NCBI RefSeq assembly: GCF_900107205.1
Contig: NZ_FNPC01000006.1
Coordinates: 1 to 64,000, forward strand
Reading direction: 5' to 3'
Source of the DNA: Halopenitus persicus
GTDB lineage: Archaea > Halobacteriota > Halobacteria > Halobacteriales > Haloferacaceae
Length of the DNA stretch: 64,000 bases
Numbering within the stretch: position 1 is the stretch's first letter; the number at the start of each line of letters is the position of its first letter. Below, one piece after another: positions 1 through 9,107 of this stretch. The notes under the pieces are model-generated. The model worked only from the letters and a program-made list of their open reading frames with translations, was not told the origin of the DNA and made no database searches. Position numbers and translations under genes: made by a program.

Positions 1-5
1 TCCGT

Positions 6-608
6 GTTTCAGACGAACCTTTGAGGGGTTGAAGCTTCGGAAGAACGATGAGGACCAGAAGGGCCGCGACAGGTTTCAGACGAACCTTTGAGGAGTTGAA
101 GCGTGGCTCGAGCGTAGATCTCCCGGTCGAAGGCCTCGTTTCAGACGAACTTTGAGGAGTTGAAGCAACGGACGCGCGGCTCATCCGTTCTCGGCTTGTC
201 AAGTTTCAGACGAACATTTGAGGAGTTGAAGCCCGTACCAGGACTTCCGCGATCTCGAGAGCCGCGAAGTTTCAGACGAACCTTTGAGGGGTTGAAGCCT
301 CTGAGCTGTAAGAGAGATCGCGAGAACCAGCGGTTTCAGAGGACCCTTGTGGGGTTGAAGCTGGGACCAGATCGGCGGGCTCATCGACTACGACGAGTTT
401 CAGACGGACCTTTGTGGGTTGAAGCGTCGAGACCGTGATGTTGTTCGTGCCGTTCTCGATCGTTTCAGACGAGCCCCTGAAGGATTGAAGCGATGATCCA
501 GTCGCCGGTATCCACGCAGTGACGAGTTTTAGAGGGATTTTCGAGTTGAAGCGTCAGTTTCCAACTCTAGTGGTCTTACGAAAGGGAGATTCAGACGAGT
601 AGTGAAGC
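6..608 (+). CRISPR. CRISPR array, leader-distal end
   Basis: Eight clear repeats of 29-30 bases start at 6, 73, 138, 203, 269, 333, 397 and 462. Each begins GTTTCAGACG and ends GTTGAAGC or ATTGAAGC. Spacers are 34-37 bases. A ninth, 27-base copy (526-552) and a remnant (about 587-608) are badly decayed. The repeat resembles the haloarchaeal type I-B repeat. Progressive decay to the right implies that the leader lies to the left, outside the window, so transcription is rightward. Single-base variation between repeats is high even in the middle (138 lacks one base; 333 and 397 have GTGG in place of GAGG), suggesting old spacers. No cas gene is present in the window. Confidence 0.95.
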
Positions 609-661
609 GCGTGATCCGGTCAAAACGGAGACCATCACTCGAGAGCGATGCTCGTCTACCG

Positions 662-1504
662 CTAGAGACGACCACCGACCCCGGAAGCACCGCCGCCAAT
701 ACCGGTCCCCGAGATCGAACGATAGAACGCCACCGAGAAGACGGCGTAGAACGCGCCACCCACGGCGATCGTGACCACGTACACGACGGCGGCCACGACC
801 AGCAGCGGCAGGGAGGCCTCCGGCAGGGGCAGTGCGGCGGGCTGGGGCGACAGCAGCATCGAGGCGCCGGCGCTGAGGCCGCCGATGACGACGCTGCCGG
901 CGATCAGGATCGCGGTGTAGCCGAGGACGCTCAGGATGTTCCGGCGCACGAGGCCGACGCTCCGCTTGAAGCCCCCGATGATGTCGGCGTCGTCGAGGAC
1001 GATCGCGTGGGCGTAAAACTGGATCGCGAAGTTCACGACCAGGTAGACGAGCGCGAACAGCAGGCCGACGATGGCCACGATCGCCAGCGTCGCCAGGCCC
1101 ATCTCGGGACTGCCGGCCAGCAGGCCGGCGCCGCCGAAGACGACCACCAGGAGGCCGGCGAGGAACGCGACGAACCCGAAGACGAGGTTGATCGCGAAGA
1201 CGGCCAGATACGCCACCAGCAGACTCACGTAGTTCGCCTTCCCGGCCGCGATGAAGTCGTCGAGGCCGGTCCGGCCCGAAAGCGCCGCGTCGGCCATCGA
1301 GATGATCCCGCCCTGGAAGAAGGGCACGAAGAGGATCATCAACCCGGTGATGCCCAGCGAGACGGCCGCCGCGACCAGCGGCCGCGACTGCTGGAGGGCG
1401 AACTGGGGCAGCTGGACGAGCCCGTAGAGCCCGACCAACACGATCAGGATGGGATTGCGCGTGAGTGCACCGACGGCTGGACGGAGGGAGCGGAGGGCAG
1501 CCAT
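662..1504 (-). CDS. Polytopic membrane protein, haloarchaeal family
   Basis: A 280-residue protein made almost entirely of hydrophobic segments. It begins MAALRSLRPAVGALTRNP, followed by about six or more membrane helices separated by short loops, one carrying the acidic stretch around VLDDADIIGGFKRS. The layout resembles the haloarchaeal membrane family I remember as DUF7847; the number is from memory. The ATG at 1502-1504 is preferred over the much longer open frame upstream, which is a shadow of the divergent dehydrogenase. It is convergent with the CRISPR array and divergent from the gene at 1659. Function unknown. Confidence 0.8.
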   Translation of the reverse strand: MAALRSLRPAVGALTRNPILIVLVGLYGLVQLPQFALQQSRPLVAAAVSLGITGLMILFVPFFQGGIISMADAALSGRTGLDDFIAAGKANYVSLLVAYLAVFAINLVFGFVAFLAGLLVVVFGGAGLLAGSPEMGLATLAIVAIVGLLFALVYLVVNFAIQFYAHAIVLDDADIIGGFKRSVGLVRRNILSVLGYTAILIAGSVVIGGLSAGASMLLSPQPAALPLPEASLPLLVVAAVVYVVTIAVGGAFYAVFSVAFYRSISGTGIGGGASGVGGRL

Positions 1505-1658
1505 ACCGGGAGCGTCACTACGACACACCGTAAACCTTAGCATTTCGACAGGAGGGGCGGGGGACGGTCGAGCGGGGCGAGGATGACTCCCGGACCCGGC
1601 TCCGGCTCCGACCCCACCCCACGCGAACCGTTTAGTCGCTGGCGGCGGACCGGTCGGT

Positions 1659-2699
1659 ATGCACGCGGTCCAGTTCGCCGCACACGGCGATCGCGACGTG
1701 ATCGAGTACGCCGAGGTCCCCGACCCGGAGCCGGGACCGGGCGAGGTCCTCGTCGACGTGAAGGCGGGCGCGCTCAACCACCTCGACCTGTGGACGCGCC
1801 GGGGGCTGCCCGGGATCGACCTCGAGATGCCCCACACGCCCGGCAGCGACGCGGCCGGGGTCGTCGCGGACGTCGGCACGAACGTCGACCGCTTCGACAG
1901 AGGCGACCGCGTGGCGGTCGCGGCGGGCACGTCCTGCGGGACCTGCGAGTTCTGCCGGGACGGCGACCCGACGCTGTGCCCCGACTTCGCGATCATCGGC
2001 GAGCACCGGCCGGGCGTCCACGCCGAGCTGGCGGCGGTCCCCGCCGAGAACCTCGTGCCCGTCCCGGAGGGCGTCGACTGGACGACCGCGGCGGCCGCCC
2101 CGCTCGTGTTCGGGACCGCCTGGCGGATGCTGCACACGCGCGCCGACGTCACGGCCGGCGAGCGCGTGCTCGTGCTCGGCGCCTCCGGCGGCGTGGGCCA
2201 CGCGGCGGTCCAGATCGCCGCCCACGCCGGCTGCGAGGTGTTCGCCACCGCCTCGACCGCGCCGAAGCGCGAGCACGCGGCCGACTGCGGCGCCGACCAC
2301 GTCATCGACTACGAGGCGACCGACTTCGCCGACCGCGTCCGGGAACTCACCGACGGCCGGGGCGTCGACGTCGTCGTCGACCACGTCGGCGCGGCCACCT
2401 ACCCCGACTCCCTGGCCTCGCTCGCGAAGGGCGGCCGGCTCGTCACCTGCGGCGCGACGACCGGGCCCAACCCCGACGCCGGCCTCAACCGGATCTTCTG
2501 GAACCAGCTGTCCGTGATCGGCTCGACGATGGCGACGCCCGGCGAGCTCGACGACGTCCTCGAACTCGTCTGGGACGGAACGTTCGAACCCCGGATCCGC
2601 GAGACGCTCCCGATGAGCGAGACCGCCGCGGCCCACCGGCTGCTCGAGAACCGTGAGGGCTTTGGCAAGGTGGCCGTAATCCCCGACAGTGAACGGTGA
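1659..2699 (+). CDS. Zinc-binding alcohol dehydrogenase / quinone reductase family (MDR)
   Basis: A 346-residue medium-chain dehydrogenase/reductase. The GroES-like half carries HTPGSDAAG near residue 65. The structural zinc lobe has four cysteines in the pattern C-x2-C-x2-C-x7-C (TSCGTCEFCRDGDPTLC). The Rossmann half has VLVLGASGGVGHAAVQ near residue 170. The usual catalytic-zinc cysteine is replaced in ALNHLDLW, as in quinone-reductase-like members, so the substrate cannot be predicted. NAD(P)H is the expected cofactor. Its stop overlaps the next gene by 11 bases, suggesting translational coupling. Confidence 0.9.
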   Translation: MHAVQFAAHGDRDVIEYAEVPDPEPGPGEVLVDVKAGALNHLDLWTRRGLPGIDLEMPHTPGSDAAGVVADVGTNVDRFDRGDRVAVAAGTSCGTCEFCRDGDPTLCPDFAIIGEHRPGVHAELAAVPAENLVPVPEGVDWTTAAAAPLVFGTAWRMLHTRADVTAGERVLVLGASGGVGHAAVQIAAHAGCEVFATASTAPKREHAADCGADHVIDYEATDFADRVRELTDGRGVDVVVDHVGAATYPDSLASLAKGGRLVTCGATTGPNPDAGLNRIFWNQLSVIGSTMATPGELDDVLELVWDGTFEPRIRETLPMSETAAAHRLLENREGFGKVAVIPDSER

Positions 2700-3096
2700 C
2701 CGCGCGGCCGGGGCCGAGGACGGGGACGACGCCGAAGGCGCGAGCCCCGGCGACGCCGACCGGACCGTCCGGATCGACGAGACGGGGACGGTCACGGACG
2801 CGGCGGACCCCGATGACGACGACTCCCCGACGGACGCCGGCAGCGCCGCCCACGAGGAGCCCGAACCGGACGGCTTCGGGCGCGCGGGCTGGGCGCTCAC
2901 GGCCGCGCTGATCACCTGCACCCTGATCATCCCGGGCATCATCTACCTCTACCCGTACGTCCTCGGCCGCTTCGAACTCAGCTTCTTCGGAACCTACCTC
3001 GCGCTGCCGATGATCCCGGCGGTGCTTTTGGGCGCGATCGCCGTCTGGTCGATGACCGCAGCGACCCCCGGCGGACGGGACGATGAGGAGGAGTGA
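2689..3096 (+). CDS. Small membrane protein with acidic N-terminus
   Basis: A 135-residue protein with a GTG start inside the end of the dehydrogenase frame. The first 60 or so residues are a disordered, Asp/Glu/Ala-rich tail. Two hydrophobic helices follow (WALTAALITCTLIIPGIIYLY and the segment around ALPMIPAVLLGAIAVWSM), then a short acidic C-terminus. The pattern is typical of small haloarchaeal membrane proteins of unknown function. The 11-base overlap argues for co-expression with the dehydrogenase but gives no function. Confidence 0.75.
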   Translation: MNGDRAAGAEDGDDAEGASPGDADRTVRIDETGTVTDAADPDDDDSPTDAGSAAHEEPEPDGFGRAGWALTAALITCTLIIPGIIYLYPYVLGRFELSFFGTYLALPMIPAVLLGAIAVWSMTAATPGGRDDEEE

Positions 3097-3157
3097 CGCC
3101 CGAGAGTGACTCCCGAATCGGTCCGGCCGTCCGCCACGGCGCACCGGACGACTAATC

Positions 3158-3166
3158 CTTAATAAC
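3158..3166 (+). promoter_or_regulatory. TATA-like box for nikR
   Basis: CTTAATAAC lies 22-30 bases before the ATG at 3188, the spacing expected for a leaderless haloarchaeal transcript. A second TTAATA hexamer sits just before the start (3181-3186). Confidence 0.5.
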
Positions 3167-3187
3167 TCGCGGCGCCGTCGTTAATAT

Positions 3188-3622
3188 ATGACCGTCGTCA
3201 GCGTCTCGATGCCCGAGGAGTTGCTCGAGCGGATCGATTCCTTCGCCGAGGATCACGGCTACACCGGCCGCAGCGAGGTGATCCGGGAGGCCTCCCGGAA
3301 CCTGCTCGGGGAGTTCGAGGACGTCCGCCTGGAGGACCGCGACCTGATGGCCGTCGTCACGGTGCTGTTCGACTACGAGACCACGAGCGTCGAGGAGCGG
3401 ATGATGCGGCTGCGCCACGAACACGAGCACCTCGTGGCCGCGAACTTCCACAGCCACGTCGGGGCCCACTACTGTATGGAGCTGTTCGTCCTGGAGGGCG
3501 ACCTCGAGTCGATCTCCGCGTTCGTCGGGAAGATCCGGGCCACGACCGAGACGCTCTCGGTCGATTACAGCGTGATGCCGGTCGACGAGTTCGGTCCGAC
3601 CGCCGCGACTGACCACGCCTGA
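3188..3622 (+). CDS. nikR: Nickel-responsive regulator NikR family
   Basis: A 144-residue protein. An N-terminal ribbon-helix-helix domain ([17 protein letters not shown], residues 3-40) is followed by an ACT-like metal domain. His77, His88, His90 and Cys96 fall in the pattern of the square-planar nickel site known in E. coli NikR (His76, His87, His89, Cys95). Members bind operators as tetramers and repress nickel uptake when nickel is bound. No nickel transporter is adjacent, so it probably acts on distant promoters. A small alternative is a related CopG-type metal sensor. Confidence 0.9.
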   Translation: MTVVSVSMPEELLERIDSFAEDHGYTGRSEVIREASRNLLGEFEDVRLEDRDLMAVVTVLFDYETTSVEERMMRLRHEHEHLVAANFHSHVGAHYCMELFVLEGDLESISAFVGKIRATTETLSVDYSVMPVDEFGPTAATDHA

Positions 3623-3723
3623 TCCGGCGTGGCGGCGGTCACGTCAGGTCCGTCGACCGATCCCGACGCGACGACGACCCCCCAGTCGGAACCATAAAGA
3701 GCGAACGCCGGCTACGGACTGCC

Positions 3724-4191
3724 ATGGCGGACTGTCCACTCGCCGACGACTGCCCCAGTTTCGAGGAACGCATCCAGGGGATGGGGTGTCAACACTACGG
3801 CAACCGCGGGGGCGCCGAGTGGTGTCAACACTACGATATGCCGATCCAGGAGCTGAAGCGCCAGCCCGTCCAGCCCGGCGAGGAGGTCGTCGTCGAGGTC
3901 GACGACATCCACGAGAGCGGCGCCGGCGTCGGCCGCACCGACGACGGCTTCATCATCCTCGTCGACGGGGTGCTCCCGCCGGCGCGCGCGAAGGTGCGCA
4001 TCCACCGCGTCCAGTCGAACCACGCGACCGCCCGGGAGGTCATCGAGCGCCTCCCGGCCGATCCCGACGCGGACGACGCGGCGGCGGACGCCGACGACGC
4101 CGGGAGCGACGGCGCGGACGACGAGGACGAGGAGCACGACGGCCCGGGCCGCGAGCGGCTCGGCAGCCGCGAGAACTTCTGGGGCCGGTAG
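3724..4191 (+). CDS. TRAM domain protein with cysteine-rich N-terminus
   Basis: A 155-residue protein. The N-terminal 40 residues hold four or more cysteines (MADCPLADDCPSF, GMGCQHYGNRGG, EWCQHYD) that could bind a metal. Residues 48-110 form a TRAM domain (VQPGEEVVVEVDDIHESGAG through DGVLPPARAKVRI), an RNA-binding OB-like fold found in tRNA-modifying enzymes and in stand-alone archaeal proteins. A very acidic tail ends the protein. Stand-alone TRAM proteins are proposed RNA chaperones; that role is inferred here. Confidence 0.85.
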   Translation: MADCPLADDCPSFEERIQGMGCQHYGNRGGAEWCQHYDMPIQELKRQPVQPGEEVVVEVDDIHESGAGVGRTDDGFIILVDGVLPPARAKVRIHRVQSNHATAREVIERLPADPDADDAAADADDAGSDGADDEDEEHDGPGRERLGSRENFWGR

Positions 4192-4269
4192 CCCCGCCCA
4201 CGCCCCCCGCCAGGGGCGACGGACAGTCCGTACTGTACCTTTTTCCGGGTCCGCTCCCTTCGGTGAGTC

Positions 4270-4899
4270 ATGACTGAAGACGACGCCCCCGAGGACGCGC
4301 CCGGCACCGCCGCCACCGCGGGCACCGCCGACGCCACGAGCCCGGCCGCGGACGGGGGCGACCGCGAGGCGGACGACGATCCCGGCGACGTCGACGCCGA
4401 CGCGGCGATCCGGATCGATGATGCCGTCGATGCCGACGACCCCGAGACCGTCGCCGTCGACGAGCTGCTCGACCGGGTCGGCTTCGACGCCGACGACAGC
4501 GTGCTCACGCGCCGGCAGGCGGAGGTGCTCGCGCTGCGCGAGCGCGGCCTGAAGCAGTCGGTCATCGCGAACCGGCTGGGAACCTCCCGGGCGAACGTCT
4601 CGAGCGTCGAGTCCAGCGCCCGCGAGAACGTCGCGAAGGCGCGGGAGACGATCGCCTTCGCCGAGGCGCTCGCGGCGCCGGTGCGGGTCGAGATCCCGGC
4701 CGACACAGACCTCTATGACGTCCCCGGCCGCGTCTACGACGCCTGCGACGAGGCGGGCGTGAAGGTCAACCACACCGCGCCGGAGCTGATGAAGGTCGTC
4801 AGCGACGCGGCCGGCGACGCGGTCCACGGCCGGGAGGTGCGCCGCCGGCTCTTCGTCACGGTGAGCAGCGACGGGACGGTCCGCGTTCGCCACTCGTGA
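4270..4899 (+). CDS. Tfx family DNA-binding protein
   Basis: A 209-residue protein. An acidic, disordered first 70 residues precede a helix-turn-helix (TRRQAEVLALRERGLKQSVIANRLGTSRANVSSVESSARENV, about residues 80-125) matching Tfx-type archaeal transcription factors. The C-terminal part (VRVEIPADTDLYDVPGRVY onward) is the Tfx effector-like domain. Tfx of Methanothermobacter binds the molybdenum formylmethanofuran dehydrogenase promoter; the target here is unknown. The N-terminal acidic extension is longer than the family core. Confidence 0.85.
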   Translation: MTEDDAPEDAPGTAATAGTADATSPAADGGDREADDDPGDVDADAAIRIDDAVDADDPETVAVDELLDRVGFDADDSVLTRRQAEVLALRERGLKQSVIANRLGTSRANVSSVESSARENVAKARETIAFAEALAAPVRVEIPADTDLYDVPGRVYDACDEAGVKVNHTAPELMKVVSDAAGDAVHGREVRRRLFVTVSSDGTVRVRHS

Positions 4900-4925
4900 G
4901 GGCGACGAACCACGGGTAGTAACGG

Positions 4926-4983
4926 GTCACGGGCAGCGAGGGTCACGGGCAGCGAGGGTCACGGGCAGCGAGGGTCACGGGCA
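4926..4983. repeat. 16-base tandem repeat, 3.6 copies
   Basis: GTCACGGGCAGCGAGG occurs three times in perfect tandem (4926, 4942, 4958) plus a 10-base partial copy. It lies between the stop of the Tfx-like gene and the end of the convergent amidohydrolase gene. Confidence 0.9.
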
Positions 4984-5035
4984 CGACGAATCACGGACAG
5001 CAACGAGTCACTCGGGGACGCCGGCCGCGACCCGC

Positions 5036-6340
5036 TCAGGCGGACGGCACCACGCGCTCGGCGTGGCGGCGGGCGCGCTCCCGGATCGCCGCCGCGTCGA
5101 CGCCGACGTGCTCGCCGTCGGCGTAGCGAACCTCGCCGTCGATCACCGTCAGCGTCACGTCGTCGCCGTGGGCCGCGTAGACGAGGTGTGAGACGGGGTC
5201 GTGGACGGGGGTCGCCCGCGCCGCGTCGGTGGCGAGCCCGATCACGTCGGCGCGGGAGCCCTCCCGGAGCGCGCCGATCCGGTCGAAGCCGGCCGCCCGG
5301 GCGCCGGCCTCGGTGGCCATCCGGAACACGGTCGCGGCGGGGAGCCGCGTGGGGTCGTGCGCGTCCACCTTCCCGAGGAGGCTGGCCTGCCGCATCTCGG
5401 TGAACGGGTCCAGCGTGTTGTTACACGGCGGGCCGTCGTTGCCGAGCGCGACCGTGATCCCCCGGTCGAGGTAGTCGGCGATCGGCGCCACCCCGCTGGC
5501 CAGCTTCATGTTCGAGGACGGACAGTGCGTGACCACGGTGTCCGTCTCGGCGAGGACCTCGCGTTCGGTCTCGTCGGTGTGGACGCAGTGGGCGAGGGTG
5601 ACGTCCGGGCCGGTCAGCCCCACCTCGTCGAGCCAGTGGACGTTCCGCATCCCGGTCGCGCGCTCGACCGCCGCGATCTCGTCGCGGTTCTCGCTTGCGT
5701 GCGTGTGGATCCGGACGCCGTCGTATCGGTCCGCCAGCTCCCGGCAGCCCCGCAGGCACGCCTCGGTGCACGAGAGGGCGAACCGCGGCGTGACCGCGTA
5801 CCGGAGGCGCCCGTCGGCGGCGCCGTGGTACTCGCGGATCAGCGATTCGGTCTCCGCCAGCGCCGTCTCCGCGTTCTGTTCGAGCCCGTCGGGCGAGTCG
5901 GCGTCCATCAGAACCTTGCCGAGCCGCCCCCGGATCCCCAGCTCGCGGGCCGCCTCGAAGGCGGCCGCCGAGTGGTCGACGGTTAGGTGGTCCAGGACCG
6001 TCGTGGTCCCCGACGCGATGCATTCGAGGTAGCCGAGCTCGGCGGCGGTCCGGGTGGCGTCCGCGTCCATCGCCGCCTCCATCGGGAGCACGTGATCGAA
6101 GAGCCACTCCAGCAGCGCCGCGTCGTCGGCGATCCCCCGTCCGAGCGACTGGACCGAGTGGACGTGCGCCCCGACCAAGCCGGGGGCGACGATGTCGGCC
6201 GTCCGCCGCTCGTCGTCGGGATACCGGTCGACCAGCGATGCGCGCTCTCCGACGGCGTCGATCCGCGACCTCGACACCCGGACCGCGCCGTCCTCGATGA
6301 CCGTTTCGGCGTCCGCGACGACCGTTCCCGTGATCAACAT
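5036..6340 (-). CDS. Amidohydrolase, MTA/SAH deaminase family
   Basis: A 434-residue metal-dependent hydrolase. Metal ligands are visible as H59-x-H61 (GAHVHS), a later histidine in HTHASENRDE, one in TLAHCVHTD, and the aspartate in ALGNDGPPCNN. The composition and motifs fit the 5-methylthioadenosine/S-adenosylhomocysteine deaminase (MtaD/DadD-like) branch of the cytosine deaminase superfamily, which converts the adenine ring to hypoxanthine. Other deaminases of this superfamily are possible. The ATG at 6338-6340 is chosen because the core beta strand (MLITGTVVADAE) starts there; the upstream open frame is antisense to other sequence. Confidence 0.85.
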   Translation of the reverse strand: MLITGTVVADAETVIEDGAVRVSRSRIDAVGERASLVDRYPDDERRTADIVAPGLVGAHVHSVQSLGRGIADDAALLEWLFDHVLPMEAAMDADATRTAAELGYLECIASGTTTVLDHLTVDHSAAAFEAARELGIRGRLGKVLMDADSPDGLEQNAETALAETESLIREYHGAADGRLRYAVTPRFALSCTEACLRGCRELADRYDGVRIHTHASENRDEIAAVERATGMRNVHWLDEVGLTGPDVTLAHCVHTDETEREVLAETDTVVTHCPSSNMKLASGVAPIADYLDRGITVALGNDGPPCNNTLDPFTEMRQASLLGKVDAHDPTRLPAATVFRMATEAGARAAGFDRIGALREGSRADVIGLATDAARATPVHDPVSHLVYAAHGDDVTLTVIDGEVRYADGEHVGVDAAAIRERARRHAERVVPSA

Positions 6341-6511
6341 CCCTCGATGGACAGGGGATCGCGGCTTAAGAAGGTGGCCGTTCGACGCCGGACCCACACC
6401 GGCCACCGCGGCGCGCTGGCGAGCGTGCAGACGGACGCGCAGCCACCGTGACGCGAGACCGCCGCATCCCGAATGGGCAGCGTTTTCCGCCCGCCGCGCC
6501 GATCGGGAGGT

Positions 6512-7069
6512 ATGACCGCGGACGACAATCCGACGGCGACGCTGCACACCACCCACGGCGACATCGAGGTCGAGCTCTTCGCGGAGCGGGCACCCCGAAC
6601 GGTCGAGAACTTCATCGGCCTCGCCGAGGGCGCCAACGACTACGAGAACGCCGAGATCGCCCCCGGAACCGGCGCCTGGGAGGACCCCGACTCCGGCGAG
6701 AAGCGGATCGACCCCCTCTACAGCGACGTCGAGTTCCACCGCATCATCGACGGCTTCATGATCCAGGGCGGGGACCCGACCGGCACCGGCCGCGGCGGCC
6801 CCGGCTATCAGTTCGACGACGAGTTCCACGACGAGCTGACCCACGACGGCACGGGAATCCTCTCGATGGCCAACTCCGGCCCGAACACCAACGGCTCGCA
6901 GTTCTTCATCACCCTGGACGCCCAGCCGCACCTGGACGGGAAACACGCCGTCTTCGGCGAGGTCGTCGACGGAATGGACGTCGTCGAGGAGATCGGCTCG
7001 CTGCCGACCGACCGCCAGGACGCGCCGATGACCGACGCCGGGATCGAGTCGGTCACGATCGAGCGGTAG
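6512..7069 (+). CDS. Peptidyl-prolyl cis-trans isomerase, cyclophilin type
   Basis: A 185-residue cyclophilin covering the full domain: [40 protein letters not shown] with the catalytic Arg, and [18 protein letters not shown]. It catalyses proline isomerisation during folding. No signal peptide or membrane anchor is seen, so it should be cytoplasmic. A loop of about 25 residues ([22 protein letters not shown]) enlarges the region after the first helix. The ATG at 6512 is preferred over an in-frame ATG 39 bases earlier because that prefix is basic and unlike the family. Confidence 0.92.
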   Translation: MTADDNPTATLHTTHGDIEVELFAERAPRTVENFIGLAEGANDYENAEIAPGTGAWEDPDSGEKRIDPLYSDVEFHRIIDGFMIQGGDPTGTGRGGPGYQFDDEFHDELTHDGTGILSMANSGPNTNGSQFFITLDAQPHLDGKHAVFGEVVDGMDVVEEIGSLPTDRQDAPMTDAGIESVTIER

Positions 7070-7120
7070 GGCGGGACGGACGTCAAGGGGACGGGAATCC
7101 TCGACTGACCCGCCTGAACC

Positions 7121-7570
7121 CTACTCGACCGTCGTTTTCACGATGCTCACGGGCGTGCTCGAGCGCCGAGCGACGCGCTCGGTCACCGAGCCCAGGAGCC
7201 GCCGGTACTCGCCGGGGCGGTCGGTGGTGCCCATCACGGTGAGGTCGACGTCCTCCTCGTCGATGTACCGGAGGATCTCCTCGTGTGGCTCGCCGTGGGT
7301 CACCGCGGTGACGACGTCCTCGACGCCGGCGTCGGCGGCCGCCTCGCGGACCCGGTCGACCGCCTCGTGACCGACGTCCTCGAGGGTCTGCTCGACGCCC
7401 TCGAACTCGTGGACGAACTCGTCACCGGGATAGGCGTTGACGACGCCACTGTCCACGACGAAGAGGACGTGCAGCTCGGCGTCGTACCGGTTCGCCGCGT
7501 CGATCGCGTGCGTCACCGCGCGGTCGACGCCCTCGCTTCCGTCCGTCGGCAACAGGATCCGGTCGTACAT
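7121..7570 (-). CDS. Universal stress protein UspA family
   Basis: A 149-residue single-domain Usp protein. It starts MYDRILLPTDGSEGVDRAV and ends with the nucleotide-loop region VMGTTDRPGEYRRLLGSVTERVARRSSTPVSIV. The Gly-x2-Gly-x(9)-Ser pattern of ATP-binding members is only partly kept (GTTDRPGEYRRLLGS), so ATP binding is uncertain. Haloarchaea carry many such paralogues, usually linked to stress or transporter regulation. It is a single gene here. Confidence 0.9.
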   Translation of the reverse strand: MYDRILLPTDGSEGVDRAVTHAIDAANRYDAELHVLFVVDSGVVNAYPGDEFVHEFEGVEQTLEDVGHEAVDRVREAAADAGVEDVVTAVTHGEPHEEILRYIDEEDVDLTVMGTTDRPGEYRRLLGSVTERVARRSSTPVSIVKTTVE

Positions 7571-7788
7571 CGAGCGACGGTTCGGGCGGAGCCCGGTTAA
7601 AAGCCAACCCTTACTCCGGAGTCGTGGGAACCACGGTCGGCATCGCCGTGCCGGCGCGTCAGCAGCGACCGCCGGCGGCCCAGCTCGACGCACCCGGCGT
7701 CGATCGGTGCCGATCCGGTCGCGTTGGGCGCCGATCCGGCCGCGTTCGAGTCGCCGTATTGCGGTCCGCAAAAACGTTTCCGACAAGA

Positions 7789-7796
7789 CTTATGAG
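7789..7796 (+). promoter_or_regulatory. TATA-like box for the gene at 7825
   Basis: CTTATGAG lies about 29-36 bases before the ATG at 7825, giving an expected 5' leader of only a few bases. The rest of the 254-base spacer 7571-7824 is GC-rich, with repeated GCCGATCCGG-like pieces and no gene seen. Confidence 0.45.
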
Positions 7797-7824
7797 TTAT
7801 CACGGGTAATGTTAACACGCACAG

Positions 7825-8169
7825 ATGTTCGAACGCTTCTCAAGCGGCTACTACCTCGGAACGCTGTACGTCGAGCCCCACGACGGGGACCGTGCGCTCA
7901 TCCAGCGCGCCGACCACGAGCGCGTCAACGAACAGCTGTACGCGACCGGCGAGGGGCTCGAACGCCTCGACGCCCCGCTCGTGATGAAGCTCGATACGGG
8001 CCACATTCCGGTCGACGGCGACGAGGAGGTCCCCAGCGGCACGCTCGTCGTGCCCGACGGGATCGCGGACGAGACCCTCCCCTCGCGGAAGAACGTCCTC
8101 CTCGCGGACGCCGACCGGGCGGCGGACCTCCTTCAGTGGGAGGGCTGGCGGCCCGCGGCCGGGGTGTGA
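7825..8169 (+). CDS. Conserved haloarchaeal protein (DUF5802-like)
   Basis: A 114-residue soluble protein beginning MFERFSSGYYLGTLYVEP, with an even, compact alpha/beta look and no membrane segment. I recall this N-terminus from the haloarchaeal family annotated DUF5802; the number is from memory. No function is known. It is monocistronic, between a Usp gene and a convergent DICT protein gene, and has its own TATA-like box. Confidence 0.75.
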   Translation: MFERFSSGYYLGTLYVEPHDGDRALIQRADHERVNEQLYATGEGLERLDAPLVMKLDTGHIPVDGDEEVPSGTLVVPDGIADETLPSRKNVLLADADRAADLLQWEGWRPAAGV

Positions 8170-8216
8170 GTCCCGTCTCGCCGACCGCTCGGCGGTCGCC
8201 GTGACCGCCCGAGCGG

Positions 8217-9023
8217 TCACAGCGCCCGCCGGAGGTGCTCGTCGATCTCCGCGACCAGATCGGGCCGATACGTCCAGAACCCGTCCCAGACGTTTCGTTC
8301 GTCCTCGAGCGCGACCAGCGCGGCGGGTCCGGGAGCGGATTCGGAACCCGAGTCGCCGGCGACCGCCCCGTCTCGGGAAGCGCCGGACGGACGAAAGACG
8401 ACGAACCACGACCGGCGGTACTCCTCGGAGGTTCCGTCGTGGACGGTGACGGGGAGCTCCGCGGCGGGGTCCCAATCGGCGATGCCGTAGACGTGAACGT
8501 CGGTGCCGCTCCGACCGACCGTCTCGTAGACGGTCCGCGTGCCGGCCTCGTCCTCCAGCCGCGAGAGATACTGAAACGACGAGCGGAGGGTCCCCGACCC
8601 GGCCTCCGCGGCCCGGCGCTCGATGACGCGCGAGACCGTGATCAACAGCAGCTTCTCCTTGTTGGACTCGGGATAGCCGCGGAGGCGAAAGGGGACGTCG
8701 TCGAGCCCGTCCAGCACGGCCGGGAGCTCGACCGCGTCGAGCTCGCGACTGCCCGTCTTGTACAGATCCGAGTTGACCAGCAGGATCGTCGAGAGCAGCT
8801 CGTCGACGGTCGAGCGCGCGAGGACCTCCCCGTCCTCGACGAGCGCCACGAGGTCCGTCTCGCCCGCGTCCGGACTGTCGAGCTCCTCGACCGCGACCGG
8901 CTGGTCGGCGAAGAGGCCGTCGAGGAGCCGCCGCGCGGCATCGGGCGCCGACCGGTTCAGGATCACCAGCGAGCGTTCCGGCGGGTCGAGCCGGTCAATG
9001 AACGCACGCAGCGAGTCGGCCAT
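8217..9023 (-). CDS. DICT sensory domain protein
   Basis: A 268-residue protein. Residues 1-100 contain two short repeats around SLVILNRSAPDAARRLL and TVDELLSTILLVNSDLYKTGSRELDAVELPAVLDGLDD. Residues 105-250 match the DICT domain layout (FRLRGYPESNKEKLLLITVSRVIERRAAEAG, LRSSFQYLSRLEDEAGTRTVYE, VHVYGIADWDP, YRRSWFVVF). DICT is a sensor domain often tied to light or redox signalling; the ligand is unknown. The ATG at 9021-9023 is supported by a TATA-like box 25-32 bases upstream. Confidence 0.8.
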   Translation of the reverse strand: MADSLRAFIDRLDPPERSLVILNRSAPDAARRLLDGLFADQPVAVEELDSPDAGETDLVALVEDGEVLARSTVDELLSTILLVNSDLYKTGSRELDAVELPAVLDGLDDVPFRLRGYPESNKEKLLLITVSRVIERRAAEAGSGTLRSSFQYLSRLEDEAGTRTVYETVGRSGTDVHVYGIADWDPAAELPVTVHDGTSEEYRRSWFVVFRPSGASRDGAVAGDSGSESAPGPAALVALEDERNVWDGFWTYRPDLVAEIDEHLRRAL

Positions 9024-9047
9024 CACCGGATCACCGACTGCCGAACA

Positions 9048-9055
9048 TATAAATA
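9048..9055 (-). promoter_or_regulatory. TATA box for the DICT gene
   Basis: Read on the minus strand, ATTTATAT lies about 25-32 bases before the ATG at 9023, consistent with a leaderless transcript. Confidence 0.55.
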
Positions 9056-9107
9056 CTGTCTCGAGAGTCCGAACGGGCTCGGGAATCCGGAGCCGTCCGC
9101 GTCCGAC

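Noticed and set aside
602-1540. 312-codon plus-strand frame and the 822-codon plus-strand frame at 15758-18226
   Set aside because: Both run antisense through well-supported genes, have Arg/Gly/Asp composition expected of antisense high-GC DNA, and show no domain.
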